Assembly (NCBI GenBank): GCA_903926855.1
Contig: CAIYKV010000138.1
Location: forward strand, 1-64,000
Reading direction: 5' to 3'
Length of the DNA: 64,000 bases
Source: an uncultured Bacteroidota bacterium
GTDB lineage: Bacteria > Bacteroidota > Bacteroidia > Chitinophagales > Chitinophagaceae
The notes below the pieces were generated by a model. That model saw nothing but the letters and a program-made list of their open reading frames with translations. It was not told where the DNA came from and searched no databases. The position numbers and the translations under genes are program-made. This document shows positions 38,814 to 47,285 of this stretch, one piece after another (position 1 is the first letter of the stretch; each line of letters starts with the position of its first letter).

Positions 38814-38890
38814 ACTACCATTTAATTACTGTTTGATACCCTCTCTAAACCTTTTAGCAACAAATTTGTTCTACCCTTAAACGGCAAAAA

Positions 38891-40201
38891 ATGAAGTCTG
38901 GAGTAAATATTATGTGGTTCAGAAGAGATCTTCGATTATCAGATAATGCGGCTTTGTATCATGCGCTAAAATCGGGTGTTCCGGTTTTGCCTTTGTTTAT
39001 TTTTGATAGAAATATATTGGACCAATTAGAGGATACCCGCGACAGGCGGGTAGAATTTATTCATGCTGCTTTGGGCGATATGCAGGAACAACTGATGGCA
39101 TTGGGAAGTAGTTTGGAAGTTTATTATGGTTTTCCACTTGAAATTTTTACACGCATAACTGAAAAATATATAGTTAACACAGTATTTGCCAACCACGATT
39201 ATGAACCCTATGCTTTGGAGCGGGAAAAAATTATTTTCAATTTTTTGAATAGCAAGCGTATATCTCTGCATACGTATAAAGACCAGGTAATTTTCGAAAA
39301 AGATGAAGTATTAAAAGATGACGGTAAGCCCTATACCATATTTACACCTTACGCAAACAAATGGAAAACGAGATTGACCGGGTTTCATTTGAAATCATAT
39401 CCAACGGAAAAATATTTTTCGAATTTATACCGACAAAACCCTTTGCCAATTATTTCATTGGCAGAAATGGGTTTTCAAGCTGAAGGGAAATCCTTTCCTG
39501 CTCTGGAAGCAAAAGAAGAGATTATCAGACGTTATACTGAACGAAGAAATTTTCCTGGTTTAGAGAATAGCACTTCCCGCATGGGTGTTCATCTTCGCTT
39601 TGGAACTGTTAGTGTTCGTGCTTTGGCCACAAAAGCAAAGCAATTGAATGAAACTTATTTTAATGAATTGATCTGGCGCGATTTTTATCATATGATTTTA
39701 TGGCATTTTCCACAGGTAGGCAAAGGAAAAAGTTTTAAATCTGATTATGATTTGATTCGATGGCAAAATAATGAAATTGCTTTTGAAAGATGGTGTAATG
39801 GAACAACGGGCTATCCTATTGTTGATGCCGGTATGCGGGAATTGAATGCTACGGGATTTATGCATAATCGGGTTAGAATGATTGTAGCTTCCTTTCTGAC
39901 CAAACATTTGTTGATTGACTGGCGTTGGGGTGAAGCTTATTTTGCGCAAAAATTACTAGATTTTGATCTTGCGGCTAATAATGGTGGCTGGCAATGGGCC
40001 AGTGGTAGTGGATGTGATGCTGCTCCTTATTTCAGGGTTTTCAATCCGGCATTACAAACGCAAAAATTTGATAAAGATTTTTTATACATCAAAAAATGGG
40101 TGCCTGAATTTCAGGAATTTAATTATCCAAAACCAATTGTGATCCATGAAGAGGCCAGGAAAAGGGTTTTGGAAGTATATGCGAAAGCTTTAAAAAAGTA
40201 G
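38891..40201 (+). CDS. Cryptochrome/photolyase family protein (deoxyribodipyrimidine photo-lyase)
   Basis: IMWFRRDLRLSDNAALYHAL, YFNELIWRDFYHMIL, GYPIVDAGMRELNATGFMHNRVRMIVASFLTKHLLIDWRWGE. Confidence 0.95.
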   Translation: MKSGVNIMWFRRDLRLSDNAALYHALKSGVPVLPLFIFDRNILDQLEDTRDRRVEFIHAALGDMQEQLMALGSSLEVYYGFPLEIFTRITEKYIVNTVFANHDYEPYALEREKIIFNFLNSKRISLHTYKDQVIFEKDEVLKDDGKPYTIFTPYANKWKTRLTGFHLKSYPTEKYFSNLYRQNPLPIISLAEMGFQAEGKSFPALEAKEEIIRRYTERRNFPGLENSTSRMGVHLRFGTVSVRALATKAKQLNETYFNELIWRDFYHMILWHFPQVGKGKSFKSDYDLIRWQNNEIAFERWCNGTTGYPIVDAGMRELNATGFMHNRVRMIVASFLTKHLLIDWRWGEAYFAQKLLDFDLAANNGGWQWASGSGCDAAPYFRVFNPALQTQKFDKDFLYIKKWVPEFQEFNYPKPIVIHEEARKRVLEVYAKALKK

Positions 40202-40235
40202 CGGCACTATACAAACACCTGTGAAATAGTATTGA

Positions 40236-41075
40236 TCAATCAAGAAAAATATTATCTGCAATCTTAATTGCTGAATGGTTTAATTGTTGGTATACTTCTA
40301 ATAATTTTTGTACTGCGGTTTTGCCGGCTTCTCCCAGATCTAAAGAATAATTATTTACATACAAATCAATATGTTGCCGCATAACGGTTTCACTCATTTC
40401 CTGAGAATGCAGGCATACATAGTCGGCCAGCACAGGATAGTTCAAGAATGCATATTCAATGCTTTTTCTAATCAGGCGATCCAGTTTTTTTTGTGTATCC
40501 CGGTCAATGGAACGCTTACCGATAATTCCTCCTAAGGGAATAGGAACCTGAATAGTATTTTCCCAATAAGATCCCAGGTCAATGATTTTTGTTAAACCTT
40601 TTTCCTGATAGGTAAATCGGTTTTCATGAATGATTACGCCTGCGTCTACCCGGTGATCCAGTACCGCGTCTTCTATCTCATGAAATACCATAAATTCTTT
40701 ATTAACAGCTTCGGGAAATGCAAGGGAAAAAAGCATATGTGCCGTTGTGTTCTTGCCTGGAATAGCAATCTTCATTGTATTCACATCGAATGACTGATCT
40801 TCTTTTATTGTTGTTCCCTTTGTAATTAGTAAAGGCCCCACGCCTTTGCCTAATGCCCCGCCACTATTCAATACAATATATTTATCCAGCACCAATGGCA
40901 GCACACCATAACTAATCTTTGAAAAATCCATTCTTTCTTCCTTCGCCCATTCATTGAGTGTTTGCACATCCTCCAGCACTACCTCAAATTCAAAGCCCTC
41001 GGTATCAATTTTGTGATTCACCAATGCATCAAATATAAAAGTGTCGTTGGGGCAAGGGGAGAAGGAAAGGGTCAT
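40236..41075 (-). CDS. mqnD: 1,4-dihydroxy-6-naphthoate synthase (MqnD), futalosine menaquinone pathway
   Basis: LSFSPCPNDTFIFDALVNHKIDTEGFEFEVVLEDVQTLNEWA, ISYGVLPLVLDKYIVLNSGGALGKGVGPLLI. Confidence 0.92.
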   Translation of the reverse strand: MTLSFSPCPNDTFIFDALVNHKIDTEGFEFEVVLEDVQTLNEWAKEERMDFSKISYGVLPLVLDKYIVLNSGGALGKGVGPLLITKGTTIKEDQSFDVNTMKIAIPGKNTTAHMLFSLAFPEAVNKEFMVFHEIEDAVLDHRVDAGVIIHENRFTYQEKGLTKIIDLGSYWENTIQVPIPLGGIIGKRSIDRDTQKKLDRLIRKSIEYAFLNYPVLADYVCLHSQEMSETVMRQHIDLYVNNYSLDLGEAGKTAVQKLLEVYQQLNHSAIKIADNIFLD

Positions 41076-41080
41076 GGGTA

Positions 41081-41206
41081 TTCAAAATTCAAAATTCAAA
41101 AGCCAAAATTCAAAATTCAAAATTCAAAATTCAAAATTCAAAAGCCAAAAGCCAAAAGCCAAAAGCCAAAAGCCAAAAGCCAAAAGCCAAAAGCCAAAAG
41201 CCAAAA
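41081..41206. repeat. Heptanucleotide tandem array, 18 perfect units of two types (TTCAAAA / GCCAAAA)
   Basis: Unit order on + strand: 3x TTCAAAA, 1x GCCAAAA, 5x TTCAAAA, 9x GCCAAAA; 126 bp, lies 5 nt upstream of the mqnD ATG. Confidence 0.97.
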
Positions 41207-41248
41207 GCTATGATTACACTGCAATTTATTTAAAAACGCAGCCAAAGG

Positions 41249-41917
41249 TCAGTTAATTTTATAGAGTTTATCGATATACCTGAGTAATACTTCGTTTAGA
41301 TTTTCCAGAGCTTCTTTGATTTTCCAGTTTGCTTTGTTTCTTTCGCCGATATAATTTGAGATGGTTCTGATTTGCAGGAAAGGGATATTGGCCTGGCGAC
41401 AGATATAATGAAGAGCGGCGCCTTCCATACTTTCGGTTATAGGGTTGTATTTTTTGATAAGTTGTTGGATCCTGTTAGGATCTGTTGAAATTTCATTGAC
41501 GGTTAATCCGCTTACCTCGGGTAGTTTTAGTAAGTTGAATTTTTCGAGCCAGGGATTAGGCAGTTTTCTTTTTTCGAAAGGAGGGTAACTGCTTTTTTCA
41601 AGTTTCAGATCAAACAAATCTTTCCATTTGCCGTCTTCCTGCACTCCCATATCTCCTAAGGATTCATCTTTTATGATTACAGTTTTGCCAGGTGTAAATA
41701 TTGTATCGAAAGAACCCGCAATTCCTGCCTGAATAATAAGATCCGGTTTATCTTCAAGAACCATTTTTGTCAACGAAACAGCGGTAGTCAACATCCCTAC
41801 TCCGCTCTGGTGAAACTGCAGTTTCAGGCGATGACTTTCACCCGTATACAGGCTATTCATTTTCAGAAAGGATGGCATCCATTCTCCTACAGTGGCGGAA
41901 GTTATGATTACACGCAT
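41249..41917 (-). CDS. mqnB: Futalosine hydrolase (MqnB)
   Basis: QFHQSGVGMLTTAVSLTKM, LIIQAGIAGSFD, ESMEGAALHYICRQANIPFLQIRTISNYIGER. Confidence 0.9.
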   Translation of the reverse strand: MRVIITSATVGEWMPSFLKMNSLYTGESHRLKLQFHQSGVGMLTTAVSLTKMVLEDKPDLIIQAGIAGSFDTIFTPGKTVIIKDESLGDMGVQEDGKWKDLFDLKLEKSSYPPFEKRKLPNPWLEKFNLLKLPEVSGLTVNEISTDPNRIQQLIKKYNPITESMEGAALHYICRQANIPFLQIRTISNYIGERNKANWKIKEALENLNEVLLRYIDKLYKIN

Positions 41918-41971
41918 GGAGTAAAGGTAGTGGTTCTTGGGATTTTAGCGGTTGGGGAAGGGGGCTTGGGG

Positions 41972-42161
41972 TTTTGGCTATTGGCCTTTGGCAGAATAGG
42001 CTAAATCTAAATGCGTTGATTTTTAATGGCAAATAATTTCTTTTTTTATTAATAAATACGCTTCTATTTCGTTTAATCCTATTCTATCACAAAGGCAAAA
42101 GCCAAAAGCCAAAAGCCAATGGCCAACTACCAGCTACCCGCCCATCAGCCAATGGCCATCA
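41972..42161. repeat. Degenerate GCCAAAA-family heptamers in inverted orientation between mqnB and the PTPS gene
   Basis: TTTTGGC TATTGGC CTTTGGC (41972-41992) facing GGCAAAA GCCAAAA GCCAAAA GCCAATG GCCAACT (42094-42128) plus GCCAATG GCCATCA (42148-42161). Confidence 0.8.
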
Positions 42162-42200
42162 ATCTCTATTTCCTTAACTTTGCCGAAATTTAGGGTGAGA

Positions 42201-42614
42201 ATGGTGTATTTAACGAGACAGGAGCATTTTAATGCTGCACATAAATTGTTCAATCCGGCCTGGACCAAGGAACAAAATGAAGCAGTTTTTGGGGTTTGTG
42301 CCAATGAGAACTGGCATGGACATAATTATGATCTATATGTAACCATCAAGGGAAAACCAGATCCGGATACCGGTTTTTTATATGATGTTAAGAAACTTAG
42401 CCAATTAATCAGGAAATATGTGATAGAGCCGTTAGATCATAAAAACCTGAATCTGGATGTGCAGTTTATGAAAGATAAAATGTGCAGCACCGAGAACCTG
42501 GCAACAGCCATCTGGCATCAGTTGATAGATCATTTACCTGCCGGGGTATTACTCCACTGTATTAAGCTATATGAGACCCCCAGAATATATGTTGAATATT
42601 TTGGGGAAGAATGA
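42201..42614 (+). CDS. 6-pyruvoyl-tetrahydropterin synthase / QueD family protein (copy 1)
   Basis: [66 protein letters not shown] 42201. Confidence 0.9.
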   Translation: MVYLTRQEHFNAAHKLFNPAWTKEQNEAVFGVCANENWHGHNYDLYVTIKGKPDPDTGFLYDVKKLSQLIRKYVIEPLDHKNLNLDVQFMKDKMCSTENLATAIWHQLIDHLPAGVLLHCIKLYETPRIYVEYFGEE

Positions 42615-42923
42615 TTCCAGAAAATATCTGATACTATATGCATTTTGTCTGGGGGTTGATTCTGTGGAATAGACTCTTTTTTAGTCCGTAAAAACCTCAA
42701 CAAACTATTTTTTCTGTCTATTTTAAACAAAATATACACCTGAATGGTTAGTATATTTGTATCTGATGTTTGATATGGAAGTTTACATAAAATAGATTTT
42801 TCCTTTTACAAGTTAATTTCTATATCAGATAGGGCTCACTAAATTCCGGCAACTTGATCAGCACACTTCTGAAACAGTTTCCGGACATTAATAAATGGTC
42901 CACTTGAAACACAGATTCTTTGT

Positions 42924-43346
42924 ATGAATAATAAAGTTGCGGTTTTCCGAAAAGAACATTTTAATGCAGCGCACAGACTTCATAATCCTGATTGGACGGA
43001 AGAAAAGAATGATGCCGTCTTTGGATTATGTAATAACCCCAATTTTCATGGGCATAATTATGAGTTGATTGTAAAAATAATTGGGGAAATAGATCCGGCT
43101 ACCGGGTATGTAATTGATTTGAAAATTGTGAGCGACCTGATTAAAGAAGAGATTCTGGATAGATTTGATCATAAGAACCTGAACCTGGATACCAAAGAGT
43201 TTGCGAATCTGAACCCAACTGCAGAAAATATTGTGATGGTCATATATACACTGTTAAGAGCAAAATTAGATGCAAGGTTTGAACTGTCAGTCCGGCTATA
43301 TGAAACCGAAAGAAATTTTGTTGAATACCCCGTTTACCATAATTAA
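42924..43346 (+). CDS. 6-pyruvoyl-tetrahydropterin synthase / QueD family protein (copy 2)
   Basis: [76 protein letters not shown]. Confidence 0.9.
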   Translation: MNNKVAVFRKEHFNAAHRLHNPDWTEEKNDAVFGLCNNPNFHGHNYELIVKIIGEIDPATGYVIDLKIVSDLIKEEILDRFDHKNLNLDTKEFANLNPTAENIVMVIYTLLRAKLDARFELSVRLYETERNFVEYPVYHN

Positions 43347-43363
43347 AAAGTAAATACGTTACC

Positions 43364-43960
43364 ATGGCTTATTCTAAAATTGAGAAGTACGATGAAGATG
43401 TGACTTCTGGACTGATGAAAAATTACAGGGATTCATTGACCTTGCTGGGAGAAGATCCTGAACGAGAAGGCTTAATAAAAACACCTGAACGTATGGCAAA
43501 AGCCATGCAGTTTCTAACACAGGGCTATTCACAGGATCCCAAACTCATTATCGAATCTGCCAAGTTTAAAGAAGATGTTAGTGAGATGGTGATAGTGAAG
43601 GATATTGAACTGTATTCCATGTGCGAACACCATATGTTGCCATTTTTTGGTAAAGCGCATATCGCTTATATTCCTAATGGATGGATTACCGGCCTGAGTA
43701 AAATTGCCCGTGTGGTGGATGTATATTCGAGAAGGTTGCAGGTGCAGGAAAGATTAACCACTCAAATATTGCAGGCACTTAAGGACTCATTAAATCCATT
43801 GGGAATAGCTGTTGTAATTGAAGCCAAGCATTTATGTATGATGATGCGGGGTGTGCAAAAGCAGAATTCAGTTACCACTACTTCTGCATTTGATGGTGAA
43901 TTTCTGAAAAATACAACTAGAAGCGAATTCCTGAAATTGATTAGTAAGAAACAGGAGTAA
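43364..43960 (+). CDS. folE: GTP cyclohydrolase I FolE
   Basis: [87 protein letters not shown]. Confidence 0.96.
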   Translation: MAYSKIEKYDEDVTSGLMKNYRDSLTLLGEDPEREGLIKTPERMAKAMQFLTQGYSQDPKLIIESAKFKEDVSEMVIVKDIELYSMCEHHMLPFFGKAHIAYIPNGWITGLSKIARVVDVYSRRLQVQERLTTQILQALKDSLNPLGIAVVIEAKHLCMMMRGVQKQNSVTTTSAFDGEFLKNTTRSEFLKLISKKQE

Positions 43961-43985
43961 CTGGTTGATTAAGTTTATTTAGTTG

Positions 43986-44017
43986 AAAGAGGGTTAGTGA
44001 TTACTAAGCCTCTTTTT
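43986..44017 (+). terminator. Terminator after folE
   Basis: AAAGAGGGTTAGT-gatt-ACTAAGCCTCTTT (one mismatch) followed by a T run. Confidence 0.75.
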
Positions 44018-44084
44018 TGTATTATTAATAGTGCTGGTGAACAGCGTAAAATAATATTATTTGGTTTACATTTTGTGAAATAGA

Positions 44085-44092
44085 TACTTTTG
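44085..44092 (+). promoter_or_regulatory. Candidate promoter: TTTG-N21-TACTTTTG before fabD
   Basis: TTTG 44060-44063; TACTTTTG 44085-44092; ATG 44109. Confidence 0.5.
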
Positions 44093-44108
44093 CTTCAAAG
44101 CTAACCAT

Positions 44109-44999
44109 ATGAAACATGCGTATGTATTTCCTGGCCAGGGTTCACAATTTAGTGGGATGGGAAAAAATCTGTATGATACCAATCCTTTTGCCAAAGAACT
44201 TTTTGAAAAAGCCAATGCTATATTGGGTTTTAGGATAAGCGATATCATGTTTTCAGGTACTGATGAACAACTCAAGCAAACCGATATCACACAACCCGCT
44301 GTATTTATTCATTCAGTAATTGCCTTTTCAACTTTACTAAATGCAAAACCTGATATGGTTGCCGGGCATTCTCTGGGAGAATTTTCGGCATTGGTAGCCA
44401 ATGGTGTTCTTCAGTTTGAAGATGCTTTACGTTTAGTAAGTATTCGTGCGAAAGCCATGCAAAAAGCTTGCGAGTTACAGGCTTCCACAATGGCCGCTGT
44501 ACTGGCGCTGGCTGATGAAAAAGTGGAAGAGATATGCGCTGCTATAACTGCCGAAACCGGAGAAGTGGTGGTGGCGGCTAATTATAATTGCCCTGGCCAG
44601 TTGGTAATTAGTGGTTCTGTAAAAGGAATTGAAATTGCCTGTGAAAAGATGAAAGCTGCGGGTGCCAAAAGAGCCTTGGTGTTACCTGTTGGCGGAGCTT
44701 TTCATTCCCCTTTAATGGCCCCTGCCAAAGAGGAACTCGCAGCAGCTATTGAAGCTACAGCTTTTCATTCTGCAAATTGTCCTGTTTATCAGAATGTAGT
44801 TGCCAGAGCCATCACAGATTCTGTTATTATCAAACAAAATCTGATTGACCAGTTAACCGGTGCTGTTCGTTGGACGCAAAGTGTTCAGGCTATGGCAAAC
44901 GACCAGGCCACCAATTTTACAGAATGTGGCCCGGGTAAAGTATTGCAGGGATTGATTGGTAAAATTGTAAAAGAAATGGTTACGGATGGTATTTCCTAA
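44109..44999 (+). CDS. fabD: Malonyl CoA-ACP transacylase FabD
   Basis: YVFPGQGSQFSGMGKNLYD, MVAGHSLGEFSALVANG, VGGAFHSPLMAPA. Confidence 0.95.
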   Translation: MKHAYVFPGQGSQFSGMGKNLYDTNPFAKELFEKANAILGFRISDIMFSGTDEQLKQTDITQPAVFIHSVIAFSTLLNAKPDMVAGHSLGEFSALVANGVLQFEDALRLVSIRAKAMQKACELQASTMAAVLALADEKVEEICAAITAETGEVVVAANYNCPGQLVISGSVKGIEIACEKMKAAGAKRALVLPVGGAFHSPLMAPAKEELAAAIEATAFHSANCPVYQNVVARAITDSVIIKQNLIDQLTGAVRWTQSVQAMANDQATNFTECGPGKVLQGLIGKIVKEMVTDGIS

Positions 45000-45019
45000 G
45001 TAACAGCAACCATAAAATC

Positions 45020-45472
45020 TTACTTAAAATCAAGTATCCCATTGATCCATTCCGGATCCAGTGTTGCCTTGTATTTATTATAAAAATTGATGGCAGGTGT
45101 ATTCCATTCAAGAACCTGCCATACCATTCTTGTAAACCCTTTATCTTTTGCTTCCTGAATAATCCGATCGAATAATAATTTACCTGCTCCCTGTCCGCGT
45201 AGTTTTTCGGTTACTAAAAAATCTTCCAGGTAAAGACACTGGCCTTTCCAGGTGCTGTATCGGATATAATAGAGAGCAAATCCTTCTACTTTACCATTCA
45301 GTTCTGCTACAAATGCCCACCATACAGGTATTTCTCCAAAACCACTTTCTTCAAAATGCGAAAGGGTTACGGTTACTTCTTCTGGTGCTTTTTCATAATC
45401 TGCCAGTTCCTGTATCAAATCCAGTAATCTTGCACAATCTTTTTTCTCTGCTCTCCTGATTATAAAATGCAT
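45020..45472 (-). CDS. GNAT family N-acetyltransferase
   Basis: FIIRRAEKKDCARLLDLIQELADYEKAPEEV, LYLEDFLVTEKLRGQGAGKLLFDRI, WNTPAINFYNKYKA. Confidence 0.92.
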   Translation of the reverse strand: MHFIIRRAEKKDCARLLDLIQELADYEKAPEEVTVTLSHFEESGFGEIPVWWAFVAELNGKVEGFALYYIRYSTWKGQCLYLEDFLVTEKLRGQGAGKLLFDRIIQEAKDKGFTRMVWQVLEWNTPAINFYNKYKATLDPEWINGILDFK

Positions 45473-45536
45473 AGGATTTGTTTAGCTTTTTGTAAGAGGT
45501 ACAAATTTATTATAATACGGCCAATTTTCTATGGTT

Positions 45537-45583
45537 TCTAAAAAGACAAAGCACAGATTTATTCTGTGCTTTGTCTTTTTAGA
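45537..45583. terminator. 20-bp perfect hairpin terminator
   Basis: TCTAAAAAGACAAAGCACAG-ATTTATT-CTGTGCTTTGTCTTTTTAGA. Confidence 0.85.
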
Positions 45584-45603
45584 ATTATGTATGATGAAAA
45601 ATC

Positions 45604-47274
45604 TTAGCTTTTTACTCCCGGCCCTTTCACAAACCTACCTGGTTTTGCGTTGGTGTGTTCTCCGTCTTTCAGCACCTGTACACCATTGACCCATACATGT
45701 ATCATTCCGTTAGAATATTGCTGGGGTTTTTCATAAGTAGCATTGTCTTTTACAGTCGCCGGATCAAACACTAAAATATCAGCATAGTAACCTGGTTTCA
45801 ACTCACCCCTTTTACTGATGTGCAAACTTTTTGCGGCTACTTTGGCCAGTTTCTGAATGGCTATTTCTAATGGGATTACTTTTTCATCACGACTATAATG
45901 ACCAATCACTCTTGTAAAATTGCCATAGGCACGTGGATGGGTACTTTGTTTGAGAAAATTTCCTTCAGGAGCCATCGATGCTGCATCAGACCCAAAACTT
46001 ACCCAGGGAAGTGCCAATTGTTTTTTTACATTGTCTTCGCTCATTAAAAAATAAGCTACTTCTACCCGACTGCTGTCTTGAATAATCAGATCAATGGCAG
46101 CATCTTCAGGTGTGGTATTTCTGATTCGTGCTACTTCTCCCAATGTCTTACCCTGGTATTTGAAAAGTGAATCCCTGCGAAAACCTAAGAGCAAAACTTT
46201 GTCGGCGGAGCCAGCACCCGAATAGAGGTTTTCCCAATCCGTTGGATTGGTTTTCATGATTTTTTTCATATCCGCACGAATGGCAGGGTCCTGTAACCTT
46301 TTCCATAATTTCCCAAAGCCACCATCCTGCAATGAAGGTGGAAATGCAGCTGTCATACCTGTAGCACCTGCTGTATATGTGTACATATTGGATGCAATAT
46401 CAATCCCCTCCTTCCTCGCTCTTTCCACTCTTCTGATCACGCTATCCATTTTGGGCCAGTTTCCAATACCGGCTGCTTTCAGGTGATAGATTTCTCCATG
46501 CACTTTGGCTTCTTTGGCAATGGTAATGAGTTCTTCTACAGCTTCATTTAAATGATTTCCTTCACTACGCATGTGTGAAATATACCCGCCTCCATAAGGA
46601 GCAGCGGATTTGCACATTTCTATCAGTTCATTGGTCTTTGCAAAAAATGCAGGAGGATAAATTAAAGAACTTCCTACGCCCAATGCCCCCTCCTCCATGG
46701 CCTGTTTTACCAATAGTTTCATGCTGTCTAATTGCACAGGTGTTGGGTCACGGTTATCTTCACCGATAACATATTCCCGTATGGTAGTAGCACCTACATA
46801 AGAGGCGATATTGCAACTGATTCCTCTTTTTTCCATCGACTGCATGTATTCCCCAAGTGTATTCCAGTTAACATTGAATTTAAAAATGGGCTGTTCCTGC
46901 TGCATTTCTTTTTTCATGTTTGCATTGAGCGGTCCCATACTTTCTCCTTCACCAAATACCTCCAGGGTAACCCCTTCGCGTAACTCACCTTGTGATTTCC
47001 CATCTTCTATAAGAGAAACCGGCGACCAGCTAAGCATATTGATAAATCCCGGCGATACTGCTTTGCCCTTTGCATCTACTTCTAATTTGGCTGATTCGCC
47101 GGAAAGATCACCTATGAAAGCGATCGTATCATTTTTAATACCAATATCCGCTTTAAAAGGGTTGCCACCATTTCCATCATACACCATACCGTTTCGGATA
47201 ATCGTATCATATTTCTTTACACCACAGGCAGATAATAAAGTGATGATGATAACCATCAGTAAATTTTTACGCAT
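45604..47274 (-). CDS. Lipoprotein D-aminoacylase / N-acyl-D-amino-acid deacylase-like amidohydrolase
   Basis: Lipobox LLSAC; IIRNGMVYDGNGGNPFKADIGIKND, ALGVGSSLIYPPAFFAKTNELIEMCK, HMRSEGNHLNEAVEELI, GELKPGYYADILVFDP. Confidence 0.9.
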   Translation of the reverse strand: MRKNLLMVIIITLLSACGVKKYDTIIRNGMVYDGNGGNPFKADIGIKNDTIAFIGDLSGESAKLEVDAKGKAVSPGFINMLSWSPVSLIEDGKSQGELREGVTLEVFGEGESMGPLNANMKKEMQQEQPIFKFNVNWNTLGEYMQSMEKRGISCNIASYVGATTIREYVIGEDNRDPTPVQLDSMKLLVKQAMEEGALGVGSSLIYPPAFFAKTNELIEMCKSAAPYGGGYISHMRSEGNHLNEAVEELITIAKEAKVHGEIYHLKAAGIGNWPKMDSVIRRVERARKEGIDIASNMYTYTAGATGMTAAFPPSLQDGGFGKLWKRLQDPAIRADMKKIMKTNPTDWENLYSGAGSADKVLLLGFRRDSLFKYQGKTLGEVARIRNTTPEDAAIDLIIQDSSRVEVAYFLMSEDNVKKQLALPWVSFGSDAASMAPEGNFLKQSTHPRAYGNFTRVIGHYSRDEKVIPLEIAIQKLAKVAAKSLHISKRGELKPGYYADILVFDPATVKDNATYEKPQQYSNGMIHVWVNGVQVLKDGEHTNAKPGRFVKGPGVKS

Positions 47275-47285
47275 AGGGATAGGTA

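Noticed and set aside
39037-39060. TACCCGCGACAGGCGGGTA palindrome inside the photolyase gene
   Set aside because: Encodes the ordinary EDTRDRRVEF segment of the photolyase N-domain; no evidence of an inserted element.
41081-41206. Possible CRISPR array
   Set aside because: Contiguous 7-bp units with no unique spacers and no cas genes; it is a simple tandem array.
40962-41256. ORFs 40962..41213 and 41041..41256 (+) with repetitive KPKAKSQ / KFKIQNS peptides
   Set aside because: They are read-throughs of the heptamer array (a stop-free 7-mer gives a 7-aa periodic peptide in every frame) and overlap mqnD antisense; not credible proteins.
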